A DNA stretch of 64,000 nt from Pseudolabrys sp963742345 (GCA_963742345.1 CAVULO010000001.1:124001-188000), one strand, 5' to 3'; shown: positions 1-9,025, counted from the first letter of the stretch. Made by a program: numbers and translations. The notes: generated by a model not told the origin, from the sequence alone.

Positions 1-367
1 AAGCCATCCGCCCCTCCACTTACATGCAACTACAAACTCGGTCGGCATTTCATATAGAAATTCTCGATGTGACAAGTCTGATTTATCAAGATACGGCCGC
101 GTACGCCATTTCGAAGGACGGCGCACATTCACGTTTGATTGAAGTTGGACGCACGGCGCCCGCATGCACGGAATAGCATGGCCCCAAAACCAAACCAGAA
201 AATTAGCTCACCGGCACAGGGCATGATCGTATTTACAGCGGTCTATCGATGCCAACACTTCTTGGTGCTACGATACCGAACAAACGGATAGATTAGTGTT
301 GCCAATGCTTTCGTGAAGTAGATCGCTCGCGCGCCGCGTAAATCTCCAACCATGAGAAGGGGGTCTC
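1..367. other. Intergenic region before the HD-domain gene
   Basis: I see no credible gene here on either strand. The short open frames that overlap it on the minus strand are antisense to the HD-domain gene and have no family resemblance. The last 20 bases hold the hairpin and Shine-Dalgarno listed separately. The stretch is more AT-rich than the coding DNA around it, as expected for a promoter region, but I could not pick a convincing promoter. Confidence 0.5.
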
Positions 368-370
368 ATG
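351..370 (+). promoter_or_regulatory. Hairpin enclosing the ribosome binding site and start codon
   Basis: CATGAGA (351-357) and TCTCATG (364-370) are perfect inverted 7-base arms around the loop AGGGGG (358-363). The loop is the Shine-Dalgarno of the HD-domain gene and the last three bases of the right arm are its ATG. In RNA this would put the start codon in a stem and expose the Shine-Dalgarno, so it may tune translation. The symmetry is seen directly; any regulatory use is inference. Confidence 0.4.
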
Positions 371-1213
371 ATTACCGTTCCGGAGCTGGCATCGGAGGCG
401 CTGGGATCGTTCCTGTCCTCGCATTTGAGCCGCAGATTTTGGTCGACGCAGGCGCAGTTGACCGAACTCATTCCGTCGGTGGCGAGGCTTGCGCTCGAGT
501 GCATCGGGAATAGCGATGCTCTCTACCACAACGTCGAGCATACGATGCTCGTAACGCTGGTCGGCTACGACATCATGAAGGGGCGGGCGCTGCTGACGCC
601 CACGTCACCGAGTGATTTTGCGCATCTCCTTGTTGCGTGCCTGCTGCATGACATTGGCTACGTGCGAGGAATTCTTAAAGGAGACGGCGCCGACGGGTAT
701 GTCATCGACGCGCGCGGGGGAAAAGCCAGCGTTCCGCGTGGCTCATCAGATGCGGCTTTGTTGCAATACCATGTCGACCGCTCCAAACTGTTCGTAATAG
801 ATCGTATTTCGACCAGCGAAATTTTGGATGCGGAAAGAATTGCGCGCGCGATCGAATTCACGCGCTTTCCGGCGTCTACCGTTGAGCCCGACGATGACGA
901 CAATGAAGAGGGTTCGCTTGTGCGAGCTGCCGATCTCATTGGACAACTCGGTGATCCACAATACCTGCGAAAAGCCAATGCGCTCTATTATGAATTCGAA
1001 GAGGCGGGCCTCAACAGGCAACTCGGCTATGAGTCGCCAGCCGATCTCACGGAATTGTATCCGCAGTTCTACTGGAAGACCGTTTCTCCGCATATCCAGA
1101 CGGCCATTCGGTACCTCAACGTGACATCGAGCGGGCGGCAATGGATTGCAAACCTGTACAGCAATGTCTTTCGTGCCGAGCGCGATCTTAGCCTGTCGGG
1201 GCCCGAGCGCTAA
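368..1213 (+). CDS. HD-domain metal-dependent phosphohydrolase-like protein
   Basis: 281 residues. The HD-superfamily signature is visible: His54/His58 in YHNVEHT, the His94-Asp95 doublet in LLHDIGY, and a later Asp189 in RAADLIGQL, which together form the usual metal-binding set. HD proteins hydrolyse phosphate esters such as nucleotides or cyclic dinucleotides; the substrate cannot be told here. No second domain, signal peptide or membrane segment is seen, so it should be cytosolic. The start is chosen because AGGGGG lies 4 bases upstream of the ATG. It stands alone, followed about 110 bases later by a small membrane-protein gene. A link to the nearby peptide cluster is not supported. Confidence 0.75.
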   Translation: MITVPELASEALGSFLSSHLSRRFWSTQAQLTELIPSVARLALECIGNSDALYHNVEHTMLVTLVGYDIMKGRALLTPTSPSDFAHLLVACLLHDIGYVRGILKGDGADGYVIDARGGKASVPRGSSDAALLQYHVDRSKLFVIDRISTSEILDAERIARAIEFTRFPASTVEPDDDDNEEGSLVRAADLIGQLGDPQYLRKANALYYEFEEAGLNRQLGYESPADLTELYPQFYWKTVSPHIQTAIRYLNVTSSGRQWIANLYSNVFRAERDLSLSGPER

Positions 1214-1321
1214 TCGGCCTCGGGCAAGGAAAAGCAATTTAACGCTATTTGTTTCTTCAAAAAGAGCGTTTATTCTCGGGTCGCTCGCACCCGCGTTTCA
1301 TTTGGATAAGGAAAGACCACA

Positions 1322-1597
1322 ATGGGTGTTCTAGTCTGGATTGTCCTCATTGGCTTTATTGCCGGAATCATTGCGCGTTTCCTCATGCCGGGTCCAAATA
1401 CGCCAAAAGGTTTTCTTGTCACCACCGTTTTGGGCGTAGCCGGGGCATTCCTTGCAACCGCAGTAGGCGAAGCCACTGGCCTGTATCGCTCCGGCCAGGG
1501 CGCCGGCCTAATAGGCGCGACTGTCGGAGCCTTGATTATTTTATTCATTTGGAACCGTCTCGTAGCGTCGCAGATCATCCCCGACCACGGCATTTGA
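1322..1597 (+). CDS. GlsB/YeaQ/YmgE family small membrane protein
   Basis: 91 residues with three hydrophobic segments (about 3-21, 33-52 and 63-80). The GFIAGIIARFLMPG start and the GFLVTTVLGVAGAFLA stretch match the transglycosylase-associated (GlsB/YeaQ/YmgE) family of small inner-membrane proteins, often stress-induced. The molecular role is not settled. A good Shine-Dalgarno (AAGGAAAG) precedes the ATG. It is convergent with the lasso cyclase gene, with 6 bases between the stop codons and no obvious terminator. Confidence 0.8.
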   Translation: MGVLVWIVLIGFIAGIIARFLMPGPNTPKGFLVTTVLGVAGAFLATAVGEATGLYRSGQGAGLIGATVGALIILFIWNRLVASQIIPDHGI

Positions 1598-1603
1598 GAT
1601 CGG

Positions 1604-3541
1604 TCAGTTCGCCAATTCAATCCAGCGGAGAAACCGGCCGCCCGCTACGCCACGCGTCAATGCAAGGTTATATTCCGAAAAGATTTTGGCTGTGTGCCAT
1701 CCGCCGGTGGGCCAATTTTTGACTGCATTCTCGAGGCGCCCCAGGTCGATGATCTTCCGTGCCAGCGGAGATTTTGCGAGCTCCGCGATCTGGAATGAGA
1801 CCTCGCGACGTTGGCTTTCGAGTTTTTCGTGCCAGTCCGCCCCTTGCAGGCCGCTCAACCGATTGGTCAAGACGTTTTCCGGAAGCAGTCCCCACATTGC
1901 GCGACGGATCAGTGAGCGATCGATGCCTTCGGCGAGGTATTGCTTGGGTGGAACGCCGAAGCAGTAGGATACGACGTCCATGTCGGCGGTCGGATCACGA
2001 ACTTCGACGCCGCTAACTGCTTTTTCGGCTGCGTGCCAGTCGCCAACATAATCGATCTGGGCAAGCCCACCGGCGCGTTCGTCTCGCCGCATGCGATAGA
2101 GGAAGTCATGTCCGACTTTTTTCGCTCGGCTACCGACGGCCATTGCAGCGGCAAAATCGGGGCGGATCGGGGCGTGGTCTTGCCAGGGCGCGATCCGGTT
2201 TGGATGGCGACGGTGGTCTGCCCAATCGCCCAGGGTTGCAGGTATAAGCGGCTCGACCAAAAGTTTTCGCAATGCGACCCAGCGAGAATAGGATGTGTTC
2301 CGATAATAAAGTTGCCACTGTCGATAGGCCAACAAAAGTCTGCCATGGCGCAGATGATCTGCAGCTTGCGACCAGCCATTCCAGCTGATGGTGTAGTTGC
2401 CATAAAGGCCGCTCAGGAGCACTCGTCGACCCTGTGCGCGCGCACGCTGGAGAACCGCCATCATCCAACCGAAATTGGTTGGGTTGCGCACTGGTCCATC
2501 CAGGGCGATAAAAAATCGTTCTAGCTGCGCGAAGTCGTCGCACTCATCGTTCCGCACATATTCGACATCGATATTGCCCGCTTGCTTTTGGATCGCATCG
2601 ACATATGGGGTTTCGTCAGCATAGCAGCCATCCGGTACAGGGCTATTGAAGCCGTGGCGTGGCACGCCGGTGAAGGCGGCAAGCCGTCGGTTTTTTTCGG
2701 TGAGCGCGCGCGCGGCAAGGATGGACACTGACGACGAATCCAGCCCCCCACTTAAGAGGCATCCCACGGGATGAATGCTACGCATTTGGCGACGCACCGC
2801 TAGATCGAGGCATTCGCGCAGTCCGTCCGCATAAGCTGCGTCGGAAGGAAGCTTGACCGGCGTGATGTCAGCCGGTGACCAGTAGCGTTTCTGATTTATC
2901 GATCCGTCGCACTTTACCCGAATGACATGCGCCGGAGGGACCCGAAACACATTTCGGTACATGGTCGTTACGTGGTCGGCGTGATTAAGCACCAGGAAAT
3001 CGGCGAGTTTCTCCTCGCACAATTCACGTGGCACTTCGTCGAGCGCAAAAAGGCCGTTCGGCATGCTCGCAAATGCGAAAAAATTTTGACCCTTGTGCCA
3101 CATCACGACGTTTAGTCCGAGATGATCGCGCGCCAGTGTCAAAGATCGACTACGCGGGTCCCAGATCGCCGCTGCGAAAGGGCCACGTAGCATCGGCCAA
3201 ACATCGTCGCCGAGCCTTTCCCACCCTGTGAGGAGCAGGCGCGAGTCCGGCCATTCCGACGCCTCCGATCGCGCAATTCCAATCCGTGCGAGCAATTCAT
3301 CGCGATTGTCGAGTCGCAGGTCGGCCGTGATGATCGATCCACTTGCGCCTCGCTGGGGCTGCCGATCGAAGCGGTCTTCAGGGGTCATCCGCATCAGCGC
3401 ATGGACGAGGCCGATGTTATCCTTTGCAATGATTTCGACCCGATCAGGTCCATATTGATTGAGTGCATTTGCGGCGCGTTCCAGCTCCCGCCGCCCCACG
3501 GTCCGGCCGTCGAAACGTACTAGTCCGGCGATTCCACTCAT
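1604..3541 (-). CDS. Lasso peptide macrolactam synthetase (asparagine synthetase-like, C protein)
   Basis: 645 residues. An N-terminal class II glutamine amidotransferase-like fold (about 1-210) precedes an asparagine synthetase domain whose ATP-pyrophosphatase loop SGGLDSS is at residues 264-270. The catalytic Cys2 expected in a working glutaminase is Ser (MSGIAG), so it should not use glutamine. That fits lasso cyclases, which activate an Asp/Glu side chain and close a lactam with the peptide N-terminus. I chose the MSGIAG start because it has GGTGG upstream and sits 19 bases after the peptidase gene; a longer in-frame extension upstream lacks family resemblance. It is last in the minus-strand set precursor, RRE, peptidase, cyclase, which fixes the call better than sequence alone. 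Confidence 0.85.
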   Translation of the reverse strand: MSGIAGLVRFDGRTVGRRELERAANALNQYGPDRVEIIAKDNIGLVHALMRMTPEDRFDRQPQRGASGSIITADLRLDNRDELLARIGIARSEASEWPDSRLLLTGWERLGDDVWPMLRGPFAAAIWDPRSRSLTLARDHLGLNVVMWHKGQNFFAFASMPNGLFALDEVPRELCEEKLADFLVLNHADHVTTMYRNVFRVPPAHVIRVKCDGSINQKRYWSPADITPVKLPSDAAYADGLRECLDLAVRRQMRSIHPVGCLLSGGLDSSSVSILAARALTEKNRRLAAFTGVPRHGFNSPVPDGCYADETPYVDAIQKQAGNIDVEYVRNDECDDFAQLERFFIALDGPVRNPTNFGWMMAVLQRARAQGRRVLLSGLYGNYTISWNGWSQAADHLRHGRLLLAYRQWQLYYRNTSYSRWVALRKLLVEPLIPATLGDWADHRRHPNRIAPWQDHAPIRPDFAAAMAVGSRAKKVGHDFLYRMRRDERAGGLAQIDYVGDWHAAEKAVSGVEVRDPTADMDVVSYCFGVPPKQYLAEGIDRSLIRRAMWGLLPENVLTNRLSGLQGADWHEKLESQRREVSFQIAELAKSPLARKIIDLGRLENAVKNWPTGGWHTAKIFSEYNLALTRGVAGGRFLRWIELAN

Positions 3542-3560
3542 GGGAAATCCACCTACACCG

Positions 3561-3968
3561 TTAGTATGCTCCGCCGAACTCGGCGAGACGCGTGAATCGG
3601 CCGATTTTAGCATCGGAGACGATCTTGTTCTCGCCGACCTCGACCCACGCATGTGCAGTTAGTTCGCGCCCTTCTCGGGCAACGCCGAGACAAAGCCGGC
3701 TTGCTATGCCGCGCCGGCGCAGCATGGCGTGCGCCGCCAGCGCGCGCGGTAAACAAAGAGCGTTCATCCAGGGTTTTGCACCGGCGTTCTCCACCGCCCA
3801 CAAAACCCATTCCGTCTCGTTGGCTGCAAAACGATTGATGCGGCGGGGCGGCCGGTCAGCCCACGAAAATAGACGAGTGGGCGGGACAAAGCGCACAGCA
3901 AGCCGTGCCAAAATGATCGTGACAAAGGCTTCCCGCAGATACGTGCGCCGGATCGTTCTCGGCTTCAT
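3561..3968 (-). CDS. Lasso peptide leader peptidase (transglutaminase-like, B2 protein)
   Basis: 135 residues, the usual size for the stand-alone B2 protein of split lasso systems (PF13471, transglutaminase-like). The Cys-His-Asp triad is visible: Cys72 in NALCLPRALAAH, His106 in TAHAWVEV and Asp119 in IVSDA. It removes the leader after the RRE protein delivers the precursor. Its ATG overlaps the end of the RRE gene by 4 bases (ATGA), suggesting coupled translation, and the cyclase gene follows 19 bases later. Confidence 0.85.
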   Translation of the reverse strand: MKPRTIRRTYLREAFVTIILARLAVRFVPPTRLFSWADRPPRRINRFAANETEWVLWAVENAGAKPWMNALCLPRALAAHAMLRRRGIASRLCLGVAREGRELTAHAWVEVGENKIVSDAKIGRFTRLAEFGGAY

Positions 3969-4276
3969 CGCGTCTCTTCCCGAGCCACTATTCGTACCAA
4001 CCGTTGTTCCACTAGCGTTTGTAGGAAGGGCGTTACATCACGAGTTAACGTTTTTACGTCTACATCGTGCCGATTGGAAAGACGGTGGAATATTTCGCTG
4101 ACGCGACAAGGCTCGGCAAGCATTGTCCAAATTTCGGTCGCGACCCGATTGAAGTCAAAATATGAGCCGGCATCCAAACTCAGGACGACGGTGTTGCCAT
4201 CGACGTCAGCCGCTGCCAATTCCTTGTCCTGTACCAGGACGCTATCGATTGTAACGCTCAAACAGGTGGGCTCCAC
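3965..4276 (-). CDS. Lasso peptide RRE protein (PqqD-like, B1 protein)
   Basis: 103 residues resembling the PqqD fold: a beta-rich N-terminal half (NTVVLSLDAGSYFDFNRVATEIW) and a helical C-terminal half ending in a typical short winged-helix element. Stand-alone RREs bind the precursor leader and hand it to the B2 peptidase. Placement between a lasso-like precursor and B2 is diagnostic. It is not the PqqD of PQQ synthesis, which lies intact at 53506-53799. The 155 bases between it and the precursor gene hold nothing I recognise beyond a weak AATGG/CCATT hairpin. Confidence 0.85.
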   Translation of the reverse strand: MEPTCLSVTIDSVLVQDKELAAADVDGNTVVLSLDAGSYFDFNRVATEIWTMLAEPCRVSEIFHRLSNRHDVDVKTLTRDVTPFLQTLVEQRLVRIVAREETR

Positions 4277-4431
4277 TGCCGCGCGGTGTAGCTGGGTCCG
4301 CTATGCAAGGTACCGGTTGCCGTTGCGCTATTCTACTTTATGTATGGGTCAAACCGAGACAACAAATAATGAAACTGAGACGAATGGCCTAAAACCATTA
4401 CCTCTCGTTATTCAATTCAGCAGCGCCAATT

Positions 4432-4650
4432 CTATTTTTCGTTACGGGCAGACATTGGGATCGCCATCTCGAATGAGAATCCAAGCTTTGTGGCCGGCGG
4501 CGATGGCGGCCGCGGCTCCGCAAGACCCAGGCTACCTTCGCCAGGAGTGGCCGATTTTGTTTCAGCACCAATCGCCACCTTCGTTACAATCGGCGGCTCC
4601 CAGGTACTGCGTCGCTCATCGTTGGTCCGGCCAGTTCTGATCGTTCCCAT
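4432..4650 (-). CDS. Predicted lasso peptide precursor
   Basis: 72 residues. The leader carries W17-E-P-P20-I-V22, matching the YxxPxL motif read by lasso RREs (Trp for Tyr, Val for Leu). Thr35 sits at the usual -2 position. The predicted core then starts at Gly37 (GEGSLGLAE), and Glu45 is core residue 9, giving a Gly1-Glu9 ring, one of the standard sizes. The tail is long and proline-rich (PRPPSPPATK) and ends SARNEK, so trimming or an unusual thread is possible. CGGAG lies 7 bases before the ATG. It is first in the operon with RRE, peptidase and cyclase. The ring assignment is inference from position rules. Confidence 0.75.
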   Translation of the reverse strand: MGTIRTGRTNDERRSTWEPPIVTKVAIGAETKSATPGEGSLGLAEPRPPSPPATKLGFSFEMAIPMSARNEK

Positions 4651-4954
4651 GGCCGATCTCCGAACAATTAAGCCCTCAAGCCTTCTATGGGATAGGGTCT
4701 AGCATGGCAAGGCTGACGCCAAGTCGTCGCGTCATTCTCCGGCGGCCTCGAACCGGGCTGCGACGCGACGTCTCGCTCGCGCGCATTGCGGCAGGCAAGG
4801 ATGCTTGATTTGTTCGCGGAGTGAGCAGGCGCAACCGCTTGGCATCGATTACCCTGCATGATACGCTTTTTATGCCAACAAGGGGTTTGGGCCGAAAAAC
4901 AAGCACTTACCGACCAAGTGCTGACCGCGCTCGAGTATCTAGAAAGGATCCGCC
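4651..4954. other. Divergent intergenic region between lasso operon and DUF697 module
   Basis: 304 bases between the minus-strand lasso precursor and the plus-strand module. It holds the candidate lasso promoter and, toward its right end, AAAGGATCC as the Shine-Dalgarno of the DUF697 gene. The plus-strand frame that crosses it has no family resemblance and only overlaps the real gene out of frame. Confidence 0.5.
4682..4710 (-). promoter_or_regulatory. Candidate sigma-70 promoter of the lasso operon
   Basis: On the minus strand TTGCCA (4705-4710) and TAGAAG (4682-4687) are separated by exactly 17 bases. They match the -35 and -10 consensus at 5/6 and 4/6 positions. The implied start near 4675 gives a leader of about 25 bases to the precursor ATG at 4650. 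This is a motif match only. Confidence 0.4.
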
Positions 4955-5482
4955 ATGGCACAGAAATCGACTTCGTCGGGCTCAGAAACAGGCGAAGCCA
5001 TTGCGGCCGACACGCCGGAAACCCGCGATGAAATGGCTTCGAAGTTGGTCGACCGGTTTGCTTTATGGTCAGGCGTTGCCGGGCTCATCCCGGTGCCGAT
5101 CGTCGACGTGTTGCGGTAGGCGGACTCCAGATCCAGATGGTGCGTCGTATCTCGCAGATTTACGATGTTGACGTTTTCGGAAAATCGAGGCAAGGCCTTG
5201 ATAGCGAGCCTGGCGGGGTCGCTGATTCCAGCGACCAGCGGTATCGGTGCTGCAAGTACGCTCAAGGCCGTGCCGATCATCGGTACGATCGCAGGTGGAT
5301 TTGTAATGCCGGTGCTTTCAGCCGGCGCTAGCTACGCCATCGGCAAGGCTTTCATTCAGCATTTTGCTTCGGGCGGAACGCTTCTTGATTTCAATCCCCC
5401 AGACTATCGTGAGTTCTTCAGAGCTCAAAGGGACATGTGGGATTTGCGAACAGCGTCGTGCCAAGTCTCAATCCGATCCTGA
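4955..5482 (+). pseudogene. DUF697 (YcjF-like) membrane protein, copy 1, frameshifted as read
   Basis: Comparing with the intact paralogue at 10399-10995 shows the same protein: RFALWSGVAGLIPVPIVD, then GGLQIQMVRRISQIYDV, then ENRGKALIASLAGSLIP and HFASGGTLLDFNPPDYREF. As read, one base is missing near 5110 (giving TAG in GTGTTGCGGTAG) and one is extra near 5172, which restores the frame. The first reading frame therefore stops after about 54 residues. The C-terminus also diverges after YREFF, perhaps from a further indel. The protein would have a polar N-terminus, a hydrophobic hairpin and a conserved C-terminal motif. It opens the module closed by copy 2. Function unknown. Confidence 0.7.
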
Positions 5483-5590
5483 AGCCGGAGCGACGACCAG
5501 TCCTTAAGCCACGCCGCGCATACGCCCGCCATTCGGGAGTGGCACCATCCACCGAGGCGATAGAGCTGTCGAGCGGTGAGACCGAGCCCC

Positions 5591-5839
5591 ATGCTCGAAG
5601 CCATCATCTATATATCATTCTGTGCTCTCACAGGTCTTTGCGGTATCGACCGACGAATGGGCTTTTTCGGCACTTTTTTTCTCGCACTTGTCACCACTCC
5701 ATTTGTAGTGTTGCCTGTCTTGCTGCTGACCGGCCCATCGCGCCGTGCCGAATGGATCGCCGGAATTGTGAATTGGTTTGTTCGGGGTTGGCAAGCACAT
5801 TTCTCACTGGGTCGGCGACGGCGTCTTGTGGAAGTGTAG
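5591..5839 (+). CDS. Small hydrophobic membrane protein of unknown function
   Basis: 82 residues from the ATG at 5591 (a GTG 15 bases earlier is also possible; GGTGAG lies about 9 bases before the ATG). Two hydrophobic segments, about MLEAIIYISFCALTGLCG and GFFGTFFLALVTTPFVVLPVLLL, are followed by a polar, arginine-rich tail. I do not recognise a named family. The tail after about residue 50 may be out of frame, given the indels in neighbouring genes. It lies between DUF697 copy 1 and the ABC exporter and is probably co-transcribed with both. Confidence 0.55.
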   Translation: MLEAIIYISFCALTGLCGIDRRMGFFGTFFLALVTTPFVVLPVLLLTGPSRRAEWIAGIVNWFVRGWQAHFSLGRRRRLVEV

Positions 5840-5857
5840 TCGGAAGACATCACACTT

Positions 5858-7528
5858 ATGTCGTTCCTGCAGCTCGTTCGCCGCGAAATGCACGGCTCGC
5901 TGCCGAAGCTGCTGTCCATGTCCGCGACTCGGAGGCATCAGCACTGCGGCGATTCTTGCTGCCATTAATGCTGGCCTGCAAGGCAAGTCCGGTTTGTGGG
6001 CACCCACGCTTTTCATGGTAGCTCTTTTTCTGTTCATCAAAACTCAATCCTACGTCACGATCACGACTACCGCCGAGATCGAAGCGATCATCCACAAAAT
6101 CCGCATACGTCTTATGGACCAGATCAGGCATTCGGAACTGCTGGCGATCGAAGGAATCGGCCGATCGAGGATCGTCGCTGCAGTCAGCAGCGATACGGCG
6201 GTGCTCACGCAAGCGAGCAACATGCTCTGCTTTACGGTGCAGGGCGCGGTCCTGATCTTGTTTTGTGGGCGATCTACGTCGCGTTCTTGTCGCTTGCAGC
6301 AATCGTCACGACCATCGTTATCGTTTCGATTGCGGCAACAATATTTCATCAGAAGAATCGCCGTCTGGTCGCTGGAGAAACAGAGAGTCGGCAGAATGGG
6401 AGCGCCGAGCTGTTCGATCGGCTGATCGACTTTCTCGACGGATTCAAGGAGATGAGACTCAACAGCGCACGCAGCGCCGATTTGTTCGACGATGCTGTCG
6501 ACGTGTCGCGGACCGCCGCCAACATCAAAATAAAAAGCCAGGCCGAAACCTTCAAGATGATCGTGACGTCGCAGATATCGATGTACGTATTGCTCGGCGC
6601 AGTCGTATTTGTGGCTCCCCAATTCAGCGACGACGCTCGGCGGCGCGGCACTGACGAAAACCACGACGGCCCTGATGTTCATTGTGGGGGCGTGTTTCGG
6701 TCTGGTCCAATCGATACCGTCTTGCTGAATGCAAATGCGGCAGCGGATCGGATTGAGCAATTGGAAATGGCCCTGCGGGCGACCGTTTCCTCGACCCAGC
6801 CGCGCGATATTCTGATACCGAAGCAGTTCGACAAGATCGAGATGCGCAAGATTGAGTTCCGGTACGTCGACAAATTTTCCGAACGTGTCCTTCAAGATCG
6901 GGCCGATCGACTTCGACTTGCAATCCGGTGAGCTCGTCTTCATCACGGGCGGCAACGGTTCGGGTAAATCGACATTTTTACGGGTTCTGTCCGGACTTTA
7001 TCCTCCTGATTCCGGCGAAGTCACGCTCGACGGAATACACATCGACGACAATACTCGCGACGATTATCGCGCTTTGATGTCGGCGATTTTCTTCGACTAT
7101 CATCTGTTCCGGCGACTTTACGGGATACCCGAGCCGGATCCTGGCGAGGTTGACCGCCTGCTGACGCAATTCCGTTTGGGCGACAAAACCGGATTGACGG
7201 ATGGCCAGTTTCGTACGCTCGATCTTTCGGGCGGCCAGCGCAGGCGTCTGGCGCTGATCGTCAGTTTGCTCGAAAAACGTCCAATCCTCCTGCTTGACGA
7301 ATGGACGGCCGAACAGGATCCGGAATTTCGGCGCAAATTCTATGACGATCTGTTGCCGGGACTTGATGAAAGCCGGCGCGACCATCGTGGTGATTACGCA
7401 CGATGACCGCTATCTCGACGAGCTGAGATTTGCCGGCACGCAGGATTCGTATGGACGAAGGCCGAATAGTCGAGCAACGTTCGATCACAGAAGAGACGAC
7501 GATAAGGGTTCGATGGAGTATGGACTGA
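5858..7528 (+). pseudogene. Cyclic-peptide-export type ABC transporter (membrane plus ATPase), frameshifted as read
   Basis: The pieces fit one protein of about 555 residues of the SyrD/PvdE exporter family. MSFLQLVRREMHGSLPKLL starts at 5858; membrane helices follow (STAAILAAINAG, LWAPTLFMVALFLF, VAFLSLAAIVTTIVIVS, YVLLGAVVFVAPQF). The ATPase has Walker A GGNGSGKST, signature LSGGQRRRL, Walker B ILLLDEW with the next residues TAEQDP, and switch His in VVITHDDRY. I count about seven frame changes, near 5928, 6262, 6640, 6718, 6885, 7364 and 7435, with every conserved motif still present. The stop TGA (7526-7528) overlaps the next start by one base. It could export the lasso peptide, whose cluster has no other transporter, but it is on the opposite strand. 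The many compensating indels suggest sequence error as much as decay. Confidence 0.7.
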
Positions 7529-8855
7529 TGGCGACGTATCCAGAATCTCTGGATGACTGCCAGCGGCGCCGGTGAAGCGCGGATGGTGGCGTTTTGTTGG
7601 GCGTCATCTGCCGAGCCTATCCGTCTCGGTGCTGTTGGCGTTTCTCGTGACGACCGTTCTTTTCCCTTACGTCGTGATTACGGTTCCGAGCGGTATGGTG
7701 GGCGTCCTTTGGAAGCGGTTCAATGGATACGATCTTCTACTGCTGGTGCTTTGTTGGCCGAGGCACAATTCTGGATCCGCGCGAACTGAGGGACGAAGGC
7801 CTTCATGTTATATGGCCGTGGGACAAGCTTTATCTGTACAGCTTGCGGCTGCAATCCACGACCAGCACATACAATGCTATTACCAAAGACGGCGTGAGCG
7901 TGAACGTGCAGATCAGCATACGCGGTTTCAGTTGCTGCACAACTACGTCGCTGTGCTTCACAAATTTATTGGCCCGGATTACCTGGCTTCAGTCGTGGAC
8001 CCGGAGATCGGCAGTCGACGCGCGTGAAGTTATCGCTCAGTACACTGCCCAGGAGGTTTATACGTCGCGCGAATCGCTATCCAAGGAAAAATTCGAGCGG
8101 ACGCGCAAAAGAGCCTGAGTGCGCACCTCAATAGTTTGGTGCAGCCCGACGCTATGGAGCAACCGGATCCGAAGCACTACAATGACTTCCTGCAAAACTC
8201 GATCCAGATTCTGGATGCCCGGTGCTCGGCATCGAATTGCCGCCCGAAATCGTGGCGGCAATTAATCGCCAGACTCAGCAGTACTACGAGATCCAGGAGT
8301 ACAAGTATCGCGTCGAGCGAGAGGCGCAGGAATCAACGCCGCAAGCAGATTGAGGCAAATGGCATAGCGGCCTTCCAGCGCACAGTCAGCGAGGGTATTT
8401 CGGATTCGTACTTGCGTTGGCGCGGCATTGAGGCCACGCTTGCGCTCGCTCAATCCAAGAATTCAAAAATAGTGATCATCGGCGGCGGCAAGGATGGCCT
8501 GCCGATTATTCTCGGCAATGTCGATAATGTTGCGGGATCAAGCTCTAGAGCGACCGCGGTTGACGATGATGTGATACCAAATGAAAAGCTGTCCACGACT
8601 TCACCCGGCAATACGTTGGTGAAGCCGGCCACCGGTGCTCCATTAACGGGAACCGACAAAACCAGTGCGGCTGCCATTTCATCAACGCCGCCAGACGTAA
8701 CGCAGGCGAACTCACCCAAGGCACCGGAAAAAGGTCCAACCTCATATTCGCCAATCGACCTTTCGCAATTTAAAACTTTCGTTCCCCGGCTTCCCGAGTG
8801 GCTGCATCTCGGCACATCGGGGACCGGTTCTGGAACAGGGACCCCCAAGCAGTAA
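7528..8855 (+). pseudogene. SPFH/Band 7 domain membrane protein, frameshifted as read
   Basis: Reading frame by frame gives one protein of about 440 residues. It starts MATYPESL, then a membrane anchor (SVSVLLAFLVTTVLFPYVVITV), then PSGMVGVLWKRF and GTILDPRELRDEGLHVIWPWDK. The SPFH core follows (TTSTYNAITKDGVSVNVQISI, HKFIGPDYL, AREVIAQYTAQEVYTSRE), then a coiled segment (EIQEYKYRVEREAQES, KQIEANGIAAFQRTV) and KIVIIGGGKDGLPIILG. A Pro/Ser/Thr-rich tail ends at 8855. Frame changes fall near 7570, 7735, 7930, 8005, 8115, 8205 and 8330. SPFH proteins scaffold membrane microdomains. The start overlaps the ABC exporter stop (TGATG), so the two were co-translated. Confidence 0.7.
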
Positions 8856-9025
8856 CAGCCAGCGCTTGAGCTGTAGCGCGGCACGGTATCGACGCGGTGA
8901 AGTCGGCGGCGCGGCTCCAAGCATCGACAAGACGGCTGTATTTTTCGAATTGCCTTCCTACACGTAAATCGGCAATCATGGATGCGCGTAGGGTAGTTGC
9001 GCCTAGCTTTGCGAAGGAATCGCAG

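Noticed and set aside
3965..4276. PqqD of a second PQQ operon
   Set aside because: The fold is the same, but it sits between a lasso-like precursor and a B2 peptidase. The real pqqD is intact within pqqABCDE at 53506-53799.
4821..5171. 116-codon plus-strand frame as a real gene
   Set aside because: It overlaps the DUF697 gene out of frame; the homologous protein is in another frame and has AAAGGA before its own ATG.
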